From NCBI GenBank assembly GCA_004352715.1, contig SCFE01000049.1:53425-90577 (forward strand): a DNA stretch of 37,153 bases, given 5' to 3'. This document shows, piece after piece, positions 21,213 to 30,950 of the stretch. This stretch comes from Hofstenia miamia. Taxonomy: Eukaryota; Xenacoelomorpha; Acoela. Every line of letters starts with the position of its first letter. Position 1 is the stretch's first letter. The translations under genes were made by a program, and so were the position numbers. Below the pieces are notes generated by a model that ran no database searches, was not told the origin of the DNA, and worked only from the letters and a program-made list of their open reading frames with translations.

Positions 21213-21537
21213 GCAATAATTGAACAATATATTATCCGATATCCGGCAGTCAAACTATCGAGTATCAGGTATATTCAATTCATTACCAGGATCTCATCCC
21301 TGCACTGGTTCCACCTAGACCTATTGGAGCAGCAAATTCTAGGACTACGTGAGACTATGTAATCTGTCACATTTTCGTAAAATTCCACGTCTAACCACCT
21401 AGATAATTAGCGATGTGAAGTAATTTTGTAACTTGTCTTGCTACCAATATGAAGTCTAACAGTGACCTAATGCCCAAAACTTGTCTTGTTTAAAAGACTG
21501 GCCTAGATACAATTCTGGGCAAAGACGGAAGTATATA

Positions 21538-23168
21538 CAGGGCTCGCCATAAGTCGCTTCGAAGTTTAATTGCAGTTTTTTCATCTTTCTTAAGTATCTA
21601 TTCTATTTTTTTCTTTGATGATAGTAAAATGAAGGTTGGAGGTTTTATTTGCTTTTTATTTTACTTCAAAATTCCCACTCAAACACCCAGTTATAATAGT
21701 AATTTTATTGAATGTCATATTATTGATTAATTTGTAATTAATATCTGTAACTAAAGCTAGTGTTAAACCGAATTAAATAAAGTGCAAAACAATTTCATCG
21801 AAAGCAAAATTGCGTGCACTTCCCAGAGAACATTCATATGAATAAATTCATTCAAAACTAACAAAATTATAATAAAAAGCCACATTAGATGGCTGAAAAT
21901 CCCTCCTCTCTCTTGGTCTCTCTTGGAGAACCAATTCAGCTCGCACCAGCAAGTTGTCAACGGCAAACTTCAGTTCCTCCGATGTAACAGTTTCGATAGC
22001 CTCCTCGATGTGCTGTCGGAGTTCTTTCAATGTCGAAGGCTGACTGCAGTGGTAAACACGTGCCTTGATGAAGCCCCAGAACCAATAATCCAGAGGAGTA
22101 AGATCGCTGGGCCAAGGTTGTCCGACACCTCTTGCAATGATGCGCTCTTCCGAGAACTGTGACTTCAAAAAGTCTTGAACAATGGTTGCGAAGTGGGGTG
22201 GAGCTCCATCCTTTTGGAAAATGGTGGTAGAAGGAACAGGTTTGCGGCGCAGTGCTGGAATAACCTGTGATTGTAAGAGTTCCAGATAATTTTCTGAGTT
22301 CACAGTATCGCGGAAGAAGAACAGCACAATTTAGGGGAATGCAATGACTTTGAAAATGTTTGATGTGGCTTTTCGAGTGCCCAAATAACACAGTTGTGTG
22401 TGTTTAAACACCCGTCCAAGGAGAAGTAGGCCTCATCGGTCCACAGAACTTGAGATAGCCGATCTTCATTGCTCAGCACCCAGTGTGCGAAGTCAAGGCG
22501 TCAGTCCTTGTCTGCTTCGTAGATCATCTAGTGCGTTGTTACGTGATATGGATGCATACCAAGAGTATGCTTCAAGATTCGTCTTAAAGAGCGAGAAGGA
22601 ACGCCAGTTGCGTTTGCGACTTGTCGAGAGCTGCAGTAACCAAGAGGCTTCGCTTCTTGGAGAGATGTCATGTTTTCAAGAACAGAGTCTGCACGATCTT
22701 CGCACAACAACGGCCGACCCAAACGTGGTTTGTCGTGCAAGGAGTAGGTTTCCTCAAACTTCTTCACCAGGTTGCGAATAGACGTTTCACTAAAAGGATC
22801 TTTGCTCAGTTCGTTGTTGGTTAGCGTAGTAAAGTTGAATCAACTGGAAACGAGTCTCCATCGGCAGTGACATCTTTGTGCTAGAATCTCCCGATCTCTT
22901 GCTTAAGTTGCAACAATTTAAATTCAATGAGCCGATAGCTATTAAACACCAAATTTGAATTCAAATGATGTTGAAAGATAGAAATCGAAGGCTAAGATCA
23001 ATTTCAATCGGCTCTGGCACAAAGACTAAAACGAGTTTTGGTGTGCAATAAAAAGCAAATAAAACCTCCTTTACAAAACTTATCATACATGAAGAAATAA
23101 ATTAATTAAAGCATAAGACTTTCGAGAAATACGCATCTAAACTTCGAAGCGACTTTTGGCCAGTCCTG
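21538..23168 (-). mobile_element. Mariner-type transposon with 31-bp inverted repeats
   Basis: The ends are CAGGGCTCGCC...GTTTA at 21538-21568 and, inverted, CAGGACTGGCC...GTTTA at 23168-23138. They match at 28 of 31 positions including the block AAGTCGCTTCGAAGTTTA, and are flanked by TA on both sides (21536-21537, 23169-23170). The total length is 1631 bp. GC content is clearly higher than in the surrounding DNA, suggesting a comparatively recent arrival. Confidence 0.93.
21848..22873 (-). pseudogene. Mariner-type transposase (DDxD), broken
   Basis: It starts at ATG 22873 (MSLPMETRFQLIQLYY), then a frameshift, then the second helix-turn-helix region with FEETYSLHDKPRLGRP (22767-22528). After TAG it continues with VLWTDEAYFSLDG (first Asp), a frameshift with loss of about a dozen residues near HSPK, and a last frame (22327-21848) with IFQKDGAPPHF (second Asp) and SDLTPLDYWFWG (third Asp). 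There are 39 residues between the last two Asp, whereas DD41D relatives have WPPRSPDL here, so two residues seem deleted. The C-terminus ends with TAA/TGA at 21848. It would have moved the element into TA sites. Confidence 0.92.
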
Positions 23169-23394
23169 TATCACGATAATCTGAACCACAATTACAATGA
23201 TTTTGCATTATTCTTTATATTGTTATCAAATGCGCAATTTTATTTGCAAATTGATGGCATTAAGTTTCGATTTTTTATCAAAAGTCAGATTTTCTAGAAA
23301 AAAAATAAAATAATTTTGATACATTGAAATTTTACTTTGCAAAGAATAATCATTTATCAGAAGTATTTAGATTATTTTGCAAAATTTAAGCAGT

Positions 23395-23877
23395 AGAGTA
23401 AATGTTTTTTCAGTTAAGCTATGTTTTAATGAGCATATTGAAAAACTATTAAATCGTGTTAATACTGATCTCTACTTGCTTCGTAGACTTAAGGCATATG
23501 GATATTCAAATATAGAGCTCTCTTTATTGTATGAATCTCTTATAATGAATAAACAACGGTATTGCTGCACTGTATGGGGAAGCTGCTCAAATGCTCTAAA
23601 ACAAAAAATTGATTGTTTTCAAAGAAAAGCTGTTAGGATAAAAGTGATTACAGAATATACTTCAATTCATAATGTTATCAAATTTAGTGACAATTCTTTA
23701 TATAAAGATATCATTAATAATGATAATCATCTTCTTTCTGGAATCATTCCAGAAAGTCAGCCATATGCGTTAGAACCACTTCGAAAAAATCCACCAAAAG
23801 CTCAAAAACATCTGCATAGAAAATTTGAGAATGTGTTCCCCAGTCGATGTTTTTCATTTATTAATATGATATTTTGA
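23395..23877 (+). pseudogene. LINE reverse transcriptase C-terminal region, 5'-truncated
   Basis: About 160 codons are open. They match the region after the catalytic palm in Jockey/CR1-group LINEs: FNEHIEKLLNRVNTDLYLLR, LSLLYESLIMNKQRYCCTVW and DCFQRKAVRIKV, ending at TGA 23875-23877. AATAAA at 23896 and a TTATTATT tail at 23903-23927 follow, as in LINE 3' ends. Only the 3' part is present, as usual for 5'-truncated insertions. No target duplication is evident. Confidence 0.85.
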
Positions 23878-23930
23878 TGTATTTCAAAATACTTAATAAA
23901 ACATTTATTATTATTATTTATTATTATTAA

Positions 23931-25220
23931 AATTGAACATTACCATTGATAGCACTTCATGCTTCATTTAGATAATCATTAATATAAAACTATCTACGTT
24001 ATTTAGAAAATAACAAAATATTTTCCTTAAATTGACAATATGCTATTATTTCAAAAATTCATAAATTTTTATATTTCAAATTATATATTTAGTGTAAACT
24101 ACAATAAAACATAATTATAATTTAGCTACTGTTATAGCATTGTCAATACTTACTTAGGTTAATTTTTTAAAATTGTTAGTGCATTTTTTGATGTTTGACT
24201 ATGTTTGCTGCAATTATATATGTAATTAATTAATTCTAAGTTTAATACACAGGATGTCTTGCTATATTGAAAATACGTTCAGTTTATTCAAAAACGTATT
24301 CCATTAAATCTTTCACTGAGATATATTTACATGTGAATATCGAAGAACATACCATCAGTTGGGGTGCATTTTCCAGAGTTGACAACACACAGATATTTCA
24401 AACCAACAGTTGCCTTCAATGTTCTGTTGGAAAACACTACCATCCACTCATCAGAGAACAGCGAAAAGGCGAGCAATATAATTTCAAAGAATCCGTAAAT
24501 CATGGAGAGGTTATTGAGTATGTTGAACTGATATTTAAGCTTTGCATGGATTTCCATGTAAAAGATTCATTTCAAATTTCTAATTCTCAGTGTATGACTT
24601 GATTTGCTTTTCAATAGTCATAATAACTTGTTTCTAAAAGAGTTTTAACATTCGTCTAACGGCTGTGTCAATATTTATCCGGTAAGTGAGAACACAAAGG
24701 ATTGTCATTAGACATGTGAGTATTGTTTAGCAATCAACTGAAACTGCCAAGTAGCAAACAAAATTATCTTTAGAGCTAAAAAGTATGCAAGTCAAATTCT
24801 TTAAACGCATGAAAGAATTTTTAAGACTTTTTTACATAGGATCTACGTTTTATGGAAATAATATTTAAAATTGGCTAACGGTTAGTATTACTTACATTGA
24901 GAATAAGCTGGATCTTTCACACAAACGATAGCCCATGCTTTTATATTACAGCTCACAATACCAGCCAGCGCTGTGGCAAGCGAATAAAATTCATCCTTAC
25001 AAGTTATTCAAATGATCGAAACTCCATGGGAGCAGCAACTAACATCAACTTTTGTGTATTTGTGTCTAGATATACCAATAAAGTTTAATTAGAGACGGCA
25101 GGCAACAATGTCCGAAATTGTGGCAACGAAGGAACACACTCATATGCTGTTGTTATTAGGGGTAAAACGGGGCTAAATAGGAACATTTACTTACCTAAGT
25201 AACTATTATCGGAGGAGCAT
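23931..25220. other. No gene seen
   Basis: AT-rich. A 111-codon plus frame at 24267-24602 and an overlapping minus frame (24557-24327, with LFSDEWMVVFSN) are the only open stretches. The latter faintly recalls a mariner SDE block but cannot be supported. A gap of 70 N follows at 25221-25290. Confidence 0.5.
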
Positions 25221-25293
25221 NNNNNNNNNNNNNNNNNNNNNNNNNNNNNNNNNNNNNNNNNNNNNNNNNNNNNNNNNNNNNNNNNNNNNNGGA

Positions 25294-25294
<1 letters not shown>

Positions 25295-25330
<36 letters not shown>
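25295..25330. repeat. (AT)n microsatellite
   Basis: AT array between the N gap and the hammerhead-like motif, with one TG interruption. Confidence 0.95.
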
Positions 25331-25331
<1 letters not shown>

Positions 25332-25337
25332 TATGAA

Positions 25338-25395
25338 AGATTTATTCAGCAAACATGTTTCGCTACATACGTATAGCCTCGTCAGTGCATATAGA
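25338..25395 (-). ncRNA. Hammerhead-ribozyme-like motif (Penelope type)
   Basis: The minus strand reads CTGACGAG (25385-25378), then a hairpin GCTA-TACGTATG-TAGC (25377-25362), then GAAA (25361-25358) followed by CATGTTT. These are the two invariant hammerhead core boxes with stem II between them, though one G before the stem is unpaired. The A of GAAA with CATGT forms the palindrome ACATGT, so stem III would be minimal or formed between two molecules, as reported for Penelope-like elements. The bases TGCA before the core can pair with TGC after the cleavage site for stem I. The cleavage triplet would be GTT, weaker than GTC. It is probably the remnant of a Penelope terminal repeat. Confidence 0.7.
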
Positions 25396-25724
25396 GTATA
25401 GAGGGAAAGTTTAGAAAAATTTAAGTATGCTAACATGGTTTAATTGTCTATTTAATAGTTTTTTACGTTCTTGTTTTATTAATAATGCTTCAGTGATCTT
25501 GGTATGTTATTAAGTTCATGAAAATGTTGTAGTTTTGATCATGGTATATATCAAAACGAGAAAATATTCATTTTATTTAATTCTAACTCGTTCACCTATA
25601 TTAGATAATTTCAAACAATTTTAAATATACACGAATGGTTTATTATGAATACTATTTTTTATTCAACCACATTTTAGAGTAACATAAGAAGAAAATTAAC
25701 AAAAAATAACCACAAAATTTCAAG

Positions 25725-25833
25725 TTAATATTTAGAATTGTAACCCTTTGCCTTGATTACAGCTGCAATAATTTTTAGCATGGATTCATATATATTTGAG
25801 ATATAATCATTTGGAATCGCATAAAATTCCTCC
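25725..25833 (-). pseudogene. Tc1 transposase C-terminal tail of another element
   Basis: The minus strand encodes EEFYAIPNDYISNIYESM then LKIIAAVIKAKGYNSKY and TAA at 25725-25727, the standard end of Tc1 transposases (...SM..R...VI.AKG..T.Y). It stops just short of the TA at 25841, where the next Tc1 element begins. So this older element was probably interrupted by that insertion. The rest of it is not seen beyond 30843. Confidence 0.75.
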
Positions 25834-26164
25834 CCAGTGATACAGTACTGGAAAAAAAATTCGGCCACTCAAAGTTTGTCATAAATATTTCCAAAAAATT
25901 TAGGCCAAGAATGTCATAAATATTTTTTAATTAGATTTGTTATTGCAGGAAGAGGAATTAATCAATGTTGACAAATAATTATCATTGTTTACTTTAAATT
26001 TCGAGGAAAAATCCTACAATGCTTGTGGTTAGCTTATTTTTTCTTGAAAAAATGTATTTGGCCACCTTAGACCAAATCAGAGAATCTGTAAAAAATTTCA
26101 ATGGTTGAGCTTTTTCTGCCTATATATTTTGAAAATATCTAATAACAGTTTTTCTTTGCTATAT

Positions 26165-26225
26165 ATGATGTCTGGTTACGTAACTATTGCCATCCGCGAG
26201 TTGATTTTCCTCAAACATTTGGAAG
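26165..26225 (+). pseudogene. Tc1 transposase, N-terminal piece before hAT insertion
   Basis: ATGs at 26165 and 26168 begin SGYVTIAIRELIFLKHLE, the first helix-turn-helix of a Tc1 transposase. It is cut by the hAT end CAGGGTT at 26226. The expected next words (SQR.IV) reappear at 29643. Confidence 0.65.
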
Positions 26226-27059
26226 CAGGGTTCATTGTTTTAAACAATTGTTTTAAACGAGGGGGAAAAACATGTTTAAAACACCTTGAAAAAAACATTT
26301 TTTATGTTTTTTTCCTAATTTGTTAAAAAAACATAAAATGGCGCAGATGATACATATAGATGTAAATTGAAGTTGTCATATTTAAACATTACATATAATA
26401 ATATTATTACAAATCAAACTATTCTATCAATTTGATTGGTTATCTACAATTAACAAAGAACTAAAATATTTCTAAAACTGAATAATTCGATTCTGAATTA
26501 TTTACCGCCAAATCAACATCATTAAAACGCTTTTCTATGCTACTAGCAGTTGACTCTATCACATTTATAAAAGAAAGTTGGGAGTGAGAAAATTTTTTAC
26601 TATTTTAGCGGCTAAAACAGTTAGTGGCAGTAAACCAGACAAGCTTATACTGTATCATGTTCACAACACGCAGCCCTTGTTGACGAATTTATGAGCTTGC
26701 TAGTGCAAGGGGGGCTCATCAATGCTCGACAAAAGCTGTCAAACATGGGCATTAGGTTACTAATGCTTATGGCAACAAGAAACATAAGTTTCTTAGTCAG
26801 CCTTAATAATGGCTGCATACGGTTAGGTGAGACATTGTAGTTGTTATATTTAAGTTCATGTACCTAAAACATGTTTCTCATTGTAATTTAAATTGAGCTG
26901 AGTGAGCTATTTGTATAAATTAGAACTCTAGTAATTACTTAAATACATTTTAATTTTTAATTTTTACTACAAAACTTTCTAATAGTTTTATAAACAACTG
27001 AATTATTAATGCCGTCTAAATTTTTTGGAATTAAGATTGAATTACATATTTTAGATTTT

Positions 27060-29503
27060 AGGATACCAAGATAAAGAGATAGAATCTGGGAAACATTTAA
27101 TGAATTGTAGTAAATGGTGTTTTTCGTGCAAAATGTAAATTATGCAGTGATGATATGATTTCTTTGGTTTCACGTATAAAACGTCATAATGAACAATGTC
27201 GGAAGCGACCCATTCAGGAAGTTGTGTCAACCACTTTTACAATAGAGCTTTGCGGGACCAGATACCGGGACCGGGACCAATAATAAAAATTCGGGACCGG
27301 GACCAGGTATCAGTTAAACACCAAACCATGTCACTTGACTCTTTTGATATATTAACATTTTGGAAAAATGCTCCATACAAAACACTTTTAATCGATAATG
27401 CGACTTTAATCAATATACAAAATGCGCCACACAGTCCCTAAAGTTGGCTGGTTTTCAATTACATCTATACAATTAAGCCGACTTGTCAAATTAAACTTGA
27501 TTAGCTAATTCATTCGTTAGGTAAGCTGCAATTGCATCTTTAATGTCTGACGCCAAATGCAATACGCATGATTAGTACATTATTTACACTGTACCATACT
27601 GTAAATGCATCTTTGGTGTTACTTTCGATGCACTGGCGTAGCCAGTTAAAAGATAAATAAATGGTCAATGGCCCTATCTAAATAACCACCGCATCAAATT
27701 TAATATGCAATTAACAAGAATTCCTCTACACGTTAAATTTAACCTGAATTGGGTTTGAAATTTGAATCTATTTCCACACCTGTAGTTTTCAGTACCGGGA
27801 CCGAGTTCGGGCCCGGGACTAAAGTTATCGGGACCGATACCAGAGACCGGGACCATTTTTTCTTTTTGGCACCGGGATCGGGACTAGACCGGGACTAGAA
27901 ATTTGAGGTCCCGCAAAGCTCTATTTTACAAATCAGAGGTCATCTTCAAATGGAATAAAGGAGGATAATCTAGCAAAACGAATGAAACAAACAATAATGT
28001 CAGTTTTGACAAATAATCCCAAAAAGCAAGAGCAAATTGATCTCCAAATTCCAAGGTGTATATATATGCAAATATAAGATAAATAAAAAATATTGTTGCT
28101 TAGAATATACATGTACATTCATTTCATATTTTAAAGGTTTGTTATATTCTTGTTTAGGTGTATTATTGCAACAAACCGTCCTTTCAGTTTTTCTGGTAAC
28201 AGCCAATTCAAGCGACTGGTTGAAATATTAAGACCTGGGACAGCAATCCCACACAGAAACAGAATTTCTGATATTTTTGTTGATCAAATTTATGCAGAAG
28301 AAAAACAAAAAGTGGCTGAGATAGTCAGTGGTCTCCCATCCACAATTGCAATTGATGGTCGGTCAACATTGAATAATCAACCGCCTGGGTGTTTCCTTTT
28401 ACGCTGGTGGGAAAAGCTACCATGTGAACACCATTGATACACCAGGCCATCCACATACAACGGATTACTTGGTCGAGATTCTTGCTAATGAAGTTAAGCA
28501 TTGTAAATCTGAGTGGAAAGTGCGCATTCAGAGTATTGTGACCGAAAATGCAGCTAATATGCTTGCTATGCGATCTGCTTATAAAGAAAAAGCTAGTCAT
28601 GATTCGATTGTGCATGTCTATGGATGTCAGGCTCACGTTGCTAATCTTATTGCGAAAGATTACTTGTCAACTAAAGAAGTGAGAAGTATTTTCAAAAAAG
28701 TTAATTCCGTAGTCAAATGGTTCAGAGCAACACATGTTGGTTTATCAACATAAATGAGAAAAATTTGCCTCGACCACCCTCTGCATGCGAAACTCGTTGG
28801 AATACAGTAACTGAAGTATTTGAATATTTTGTCAAGCACTGGATGTTCTTTGGTGATATCATCAACAATAAACTAAATTCGTCAGACCCTGTATACAAAA
28901 TTATGGAAGAGATAAACTTGAAACGCAGTGTTATTAAGGCTCCCAATTTTCTGAAGCCATTGTGTGTTGCACTCCATAAGTGTTAATCAAATGATTGCAC
29001 TTTGGCTGCTACATACGAAATTTGGCAATCAGTAATTGCTACTGCTCCCGATATTTTGATGGAAAAATTAAGTAGCAGAAGGCACATGATGGCTTACGAA
29101 GTATAATTGGCAGCATACTTATTGAACCATCGGTTTTGTGGTCGAAATTTTACTGCCTGTGAGGTTGTGGATGCTTGATGACAACATAATGCCAGAGCTA
29201 TCAAAGTACTTAGTGAAACAACTTCCTTACTCAAATTACCTTTTTGAAGCTAAGTTCAAGGATGTGGATCCAGTGTCTTTGTGAAAGTCAGGCATACGTT
29301 TGGGGATGGATGTTGCAGTTTCACTGGTAGCTGCAGTTTCATCCTCTGCAGGAATGGAACGCCTTTTTTCATCATTGTGGCTAACTTATGGTTCACTACG
29401 AACATGCATGGGTGTTCAAAAAGCTGGCAAGCTGGCATTCCTCCATGGACAATTAAACAAGCGACTCATGTGTATAAATTTGTGCCGTTTTCATTATTCT
29501 TAA
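27060..29503 (+). pseudogene. hAT transposase (BED finger, DDE-like core, C-terminal dimer domain), broken
   Basis: The BED finger AKCKLC...RIKRHNEQC has Cys 27134 and 27143, His 27185 and Cys 27197. The frame is interrupted by a MITE (27243-27923) and continues with NQRSSSNGIKEDNLAKRM. A frame-consistent intron 28056-28157 (GTGTAT...TTTAG) leads to IATNRPFSFSG and IAIDGRSTLNNQ (family: DGWT/S). A frameshift near 28385 follows, then VTENAANMLAM, where Glu replaces the second catalytic Asp, YGCQAHVANLI, a shift near 28740, ETRWNTVTEVF, a stop at 28984, and the dimerisation end SSAGMERLFSSLW...GKLAFLHGQLNK. It is inactive. Confidence 0.92.
27243..27923. mobile_element. 681-bp MITE with GGGACC arrays inside the hAT gene
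   Basis: Perfect 17-bp terminal inverted repeats TAGAGCTTTGCGGGACC (27243-27259, inverted 27907-27923) are flanked by perfect 8-bp duplications TTTTACAA (27235-27242 and 27924-27931). The left end has five GGGACC within 60 bases; the right end has three more plus GGGACT/GGGATC variants, all in the same orientation except in the terminal repeat itself. It has no coding capacity. The 8-bp duplication points to a hAT-type transposase. Skipping the MITE and one duplication lets the host hAT frame read on. Confidence 0.93.
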
Positions 29504-29642
29504 TAGACTGTTATATTTTAATGTTTCAAATGCTGTCTGTTATTTAATAATATTTACGAAAAAAAACATAAAAACATGTTGTTTTGAAAAAAAGCATGTT
29601 TTTTTTGTTTTATTCGAAAAAACGTTTAAAACAGCAACCCTG

Positions 29643-30606
29643 AGTCAACGTAATATAGTTCAATTTGTAGAGCGATATCGAAGTGCTATCAGGAATATGA
29701 TCAGACGTTTCACTTTTGAAAACATCATTGCCCCCAAGCCCAAGTTCGGAAGACCAAAGAATACCTCCAAAACTTCCCAGTCAAATCTTTTGTACCTTTT
29801 AAAGTTAAATCACATTAAGTATTCAAAGGAACTTTGCAAGGAATGGGCTGATGGTTATCCCGTGACGGCAAAAACTGTGTGAAACATCCTTAAGAAGTAC
29901 TCAACCGGGACTTTTTTGGCACCCAGAAAACCATTCCTAACCTCAAAGTAAAGCTTACGCCGGCTGAGGGGGCCAATTTAATGAGACACAAATCATCTAA
30001 AGATTGGTCTTGTGTTATGTTTGAGCTATACTCATGAAAAGGAATGTTGATAAAGAGACCAACTGGGCAGAAGTTCAGATTTTTGCTTCAATTTACTCGG
30101 GGACCATGAAGTACGGTGGGAAGTCTGTCGTGGCATTGGGTGCAATATGGAAGTGTGGTCTTCGCAAGATTGTTCACATCACTGATATTCTCCGAAGCTC
30201 TCAAAATTCTTGGATTCTAAAGTAGGAACTCTTTTCACTCCTTACAAGTGATTCAATATATCAGCAGGATGTTCCTCCATGTCATACCTCAAAAGAAATG
30301 AAAAACCTCTTCCACAATAATGGGATTGTCATCCTTGCTGACTAGCCTGGTCATTCTCAAGACCTTAGCATTAACAAAAATATGTGGAAAGAGGTCAAAA
30401 TCAGATTGGACAGCATACCCTTCACATAGAAAACGCGTTGTGGAGCGCAATAAAGAAAGAATTCTATGCAATACCCAACAGCTTTATAGAAAGGCTTTTG
30501 CTTCAATCCCTGATCGCCTTGAAGCTGGTTTTCGCTTAAAGGAAACCCTAAAAAATACTAGAATGGAGAATTTTCTTGCTAAGTGCTTATATTGCGTCAA
30601 TTATTG
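29643..30606 (+). pseudogene. Tc1 transposase, main part after hAT insertion
   Basis: It begins SQRNIVQFVERYRSAIRNMI, then FTFENIIAPKPKFGRPKNTS (GRPR hinge), a stop at 29880, then degraded catalytic text: GGKSVVALGAIWKCGL (normally VMVWG), IYQQDVPPCHTSKEMKNLF (second Asp) and, after a stop, PGHSQDLSINKNMWKEVKIR, where the family has PDLNPIENLW, so the catalytic Glu is gone. Several stops and shifts are present. It is older than the hAT element that splits it. Confidence 0.85.
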
Positions 30607-30841
30607 ATTTATGTATCCCATTATAAATTTATTTTTTCCAATTTTTCCAATACAAGTTTTTTAATTTTGATTGAAAATTAATAGCCAATTGTTATTCTAC
30701 ATATCTTATGGTATTAAGCATACACATTTCTTCTTCTCAATCAAAGTAACACTTAATTATATTCTTGCACACTGTCAATCCAATGAATCTTCATTATTTA
30801 TTCAAGATAGCAAGATAGTCGAATGCATATTTCCAGTACTG

Positions 30842-30845
<4 letters not shown>

Positions 30846-30878
<33 letters not shown>
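30846..30878. repeat. (AT)n microsatellite
   Basis: AT array immediately after the TA that closes the Tc1 element, and directly before the dispersed repeat at 30884. Confidence 0.96.
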
Positions 30879-30881
<3 letters not shown>

Positions 30882-30883
30882 TT

Positions 30884-30950
30884 CAATTTCAATTAATGTA
30901 CTTTCTGGCCTATCCAGCGAGAAGTTGAATTGCTAGATAATTGTTGACCC
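30884..30950. repeat. Dispersed repeat, partner at 20671-20740
   Basis: Same wording as the partner, CAATTTCAATTAATGTACT followed by GAGAAGTTGAATTGCTA and TTGTTGACC. Its boundaries and class are unknown. Confidence 0.7.

Larger units (their letters stand above)
20112..21302. mobile_element. Non-autonomous hAT-like element with CACTGGTT target duplication
   Basis: The ends are TAGGGATG at 20112-20119 and CATCCCTG at 21295-21302, i.e. the (T/C)AGGGATG terminus seen in Ac-like hAT elements. They are flanked by perfect 8-bp direct repeats CACTGGTT (20104-20111 and 21303-21310), the hAT target-duplication length. The left subterminal 110 bases hold at least six CCGGAT/ATCCGG copies and the right end one more. 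There is no transposase, so it depended on one supplied elsewhere. A second element lies inside it. Confidence 0.85.
26226..29642 (+). mobile_element. hAT transposon inserted in a Tc1 element
   Basis: The ends are CAGGGTTCATTGTTTTAAAC at 26226 and the inverted CAGGGTTGCTGTTTTAAAC at 29642. Both subterminal regions carry GTTTTAAAC or its GTTTAAAAC variant several times. A hAT transposase lies between. The flanking octamers TTTGGAAG and AGTCAACG do not match, so the target duplication is missing, perhaps through a deletion beside the insertion. It splits the Tc1 transposase reading. Confidence 0.85.
25843..30841 (+). mobile_element. Tc1-type transposon interrupted by a hAT element
   Basis: The left end CAGTACTGGAAAAA at 25843 and the inverted right end TTTCCAGTACTG ending 30841 are matching terminal repeats, each flanked by TA (25841-25842 and 30842-30843). 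Between them, transposase text begins at 26168 and resumes at 29643 after a 3.4-kb hAT insertion. Without that insertion the element would be about 1.58 kb, a normal Tc1 size. Confidence 0.85.

Noticed and set aside
24267-24602. 111-codon plus-strand frame and overlapping minus frame with a SDEW word
   Set aside because: One mariner-like word is not enough; no second or third catalytic block, no ends and no hinge were found.
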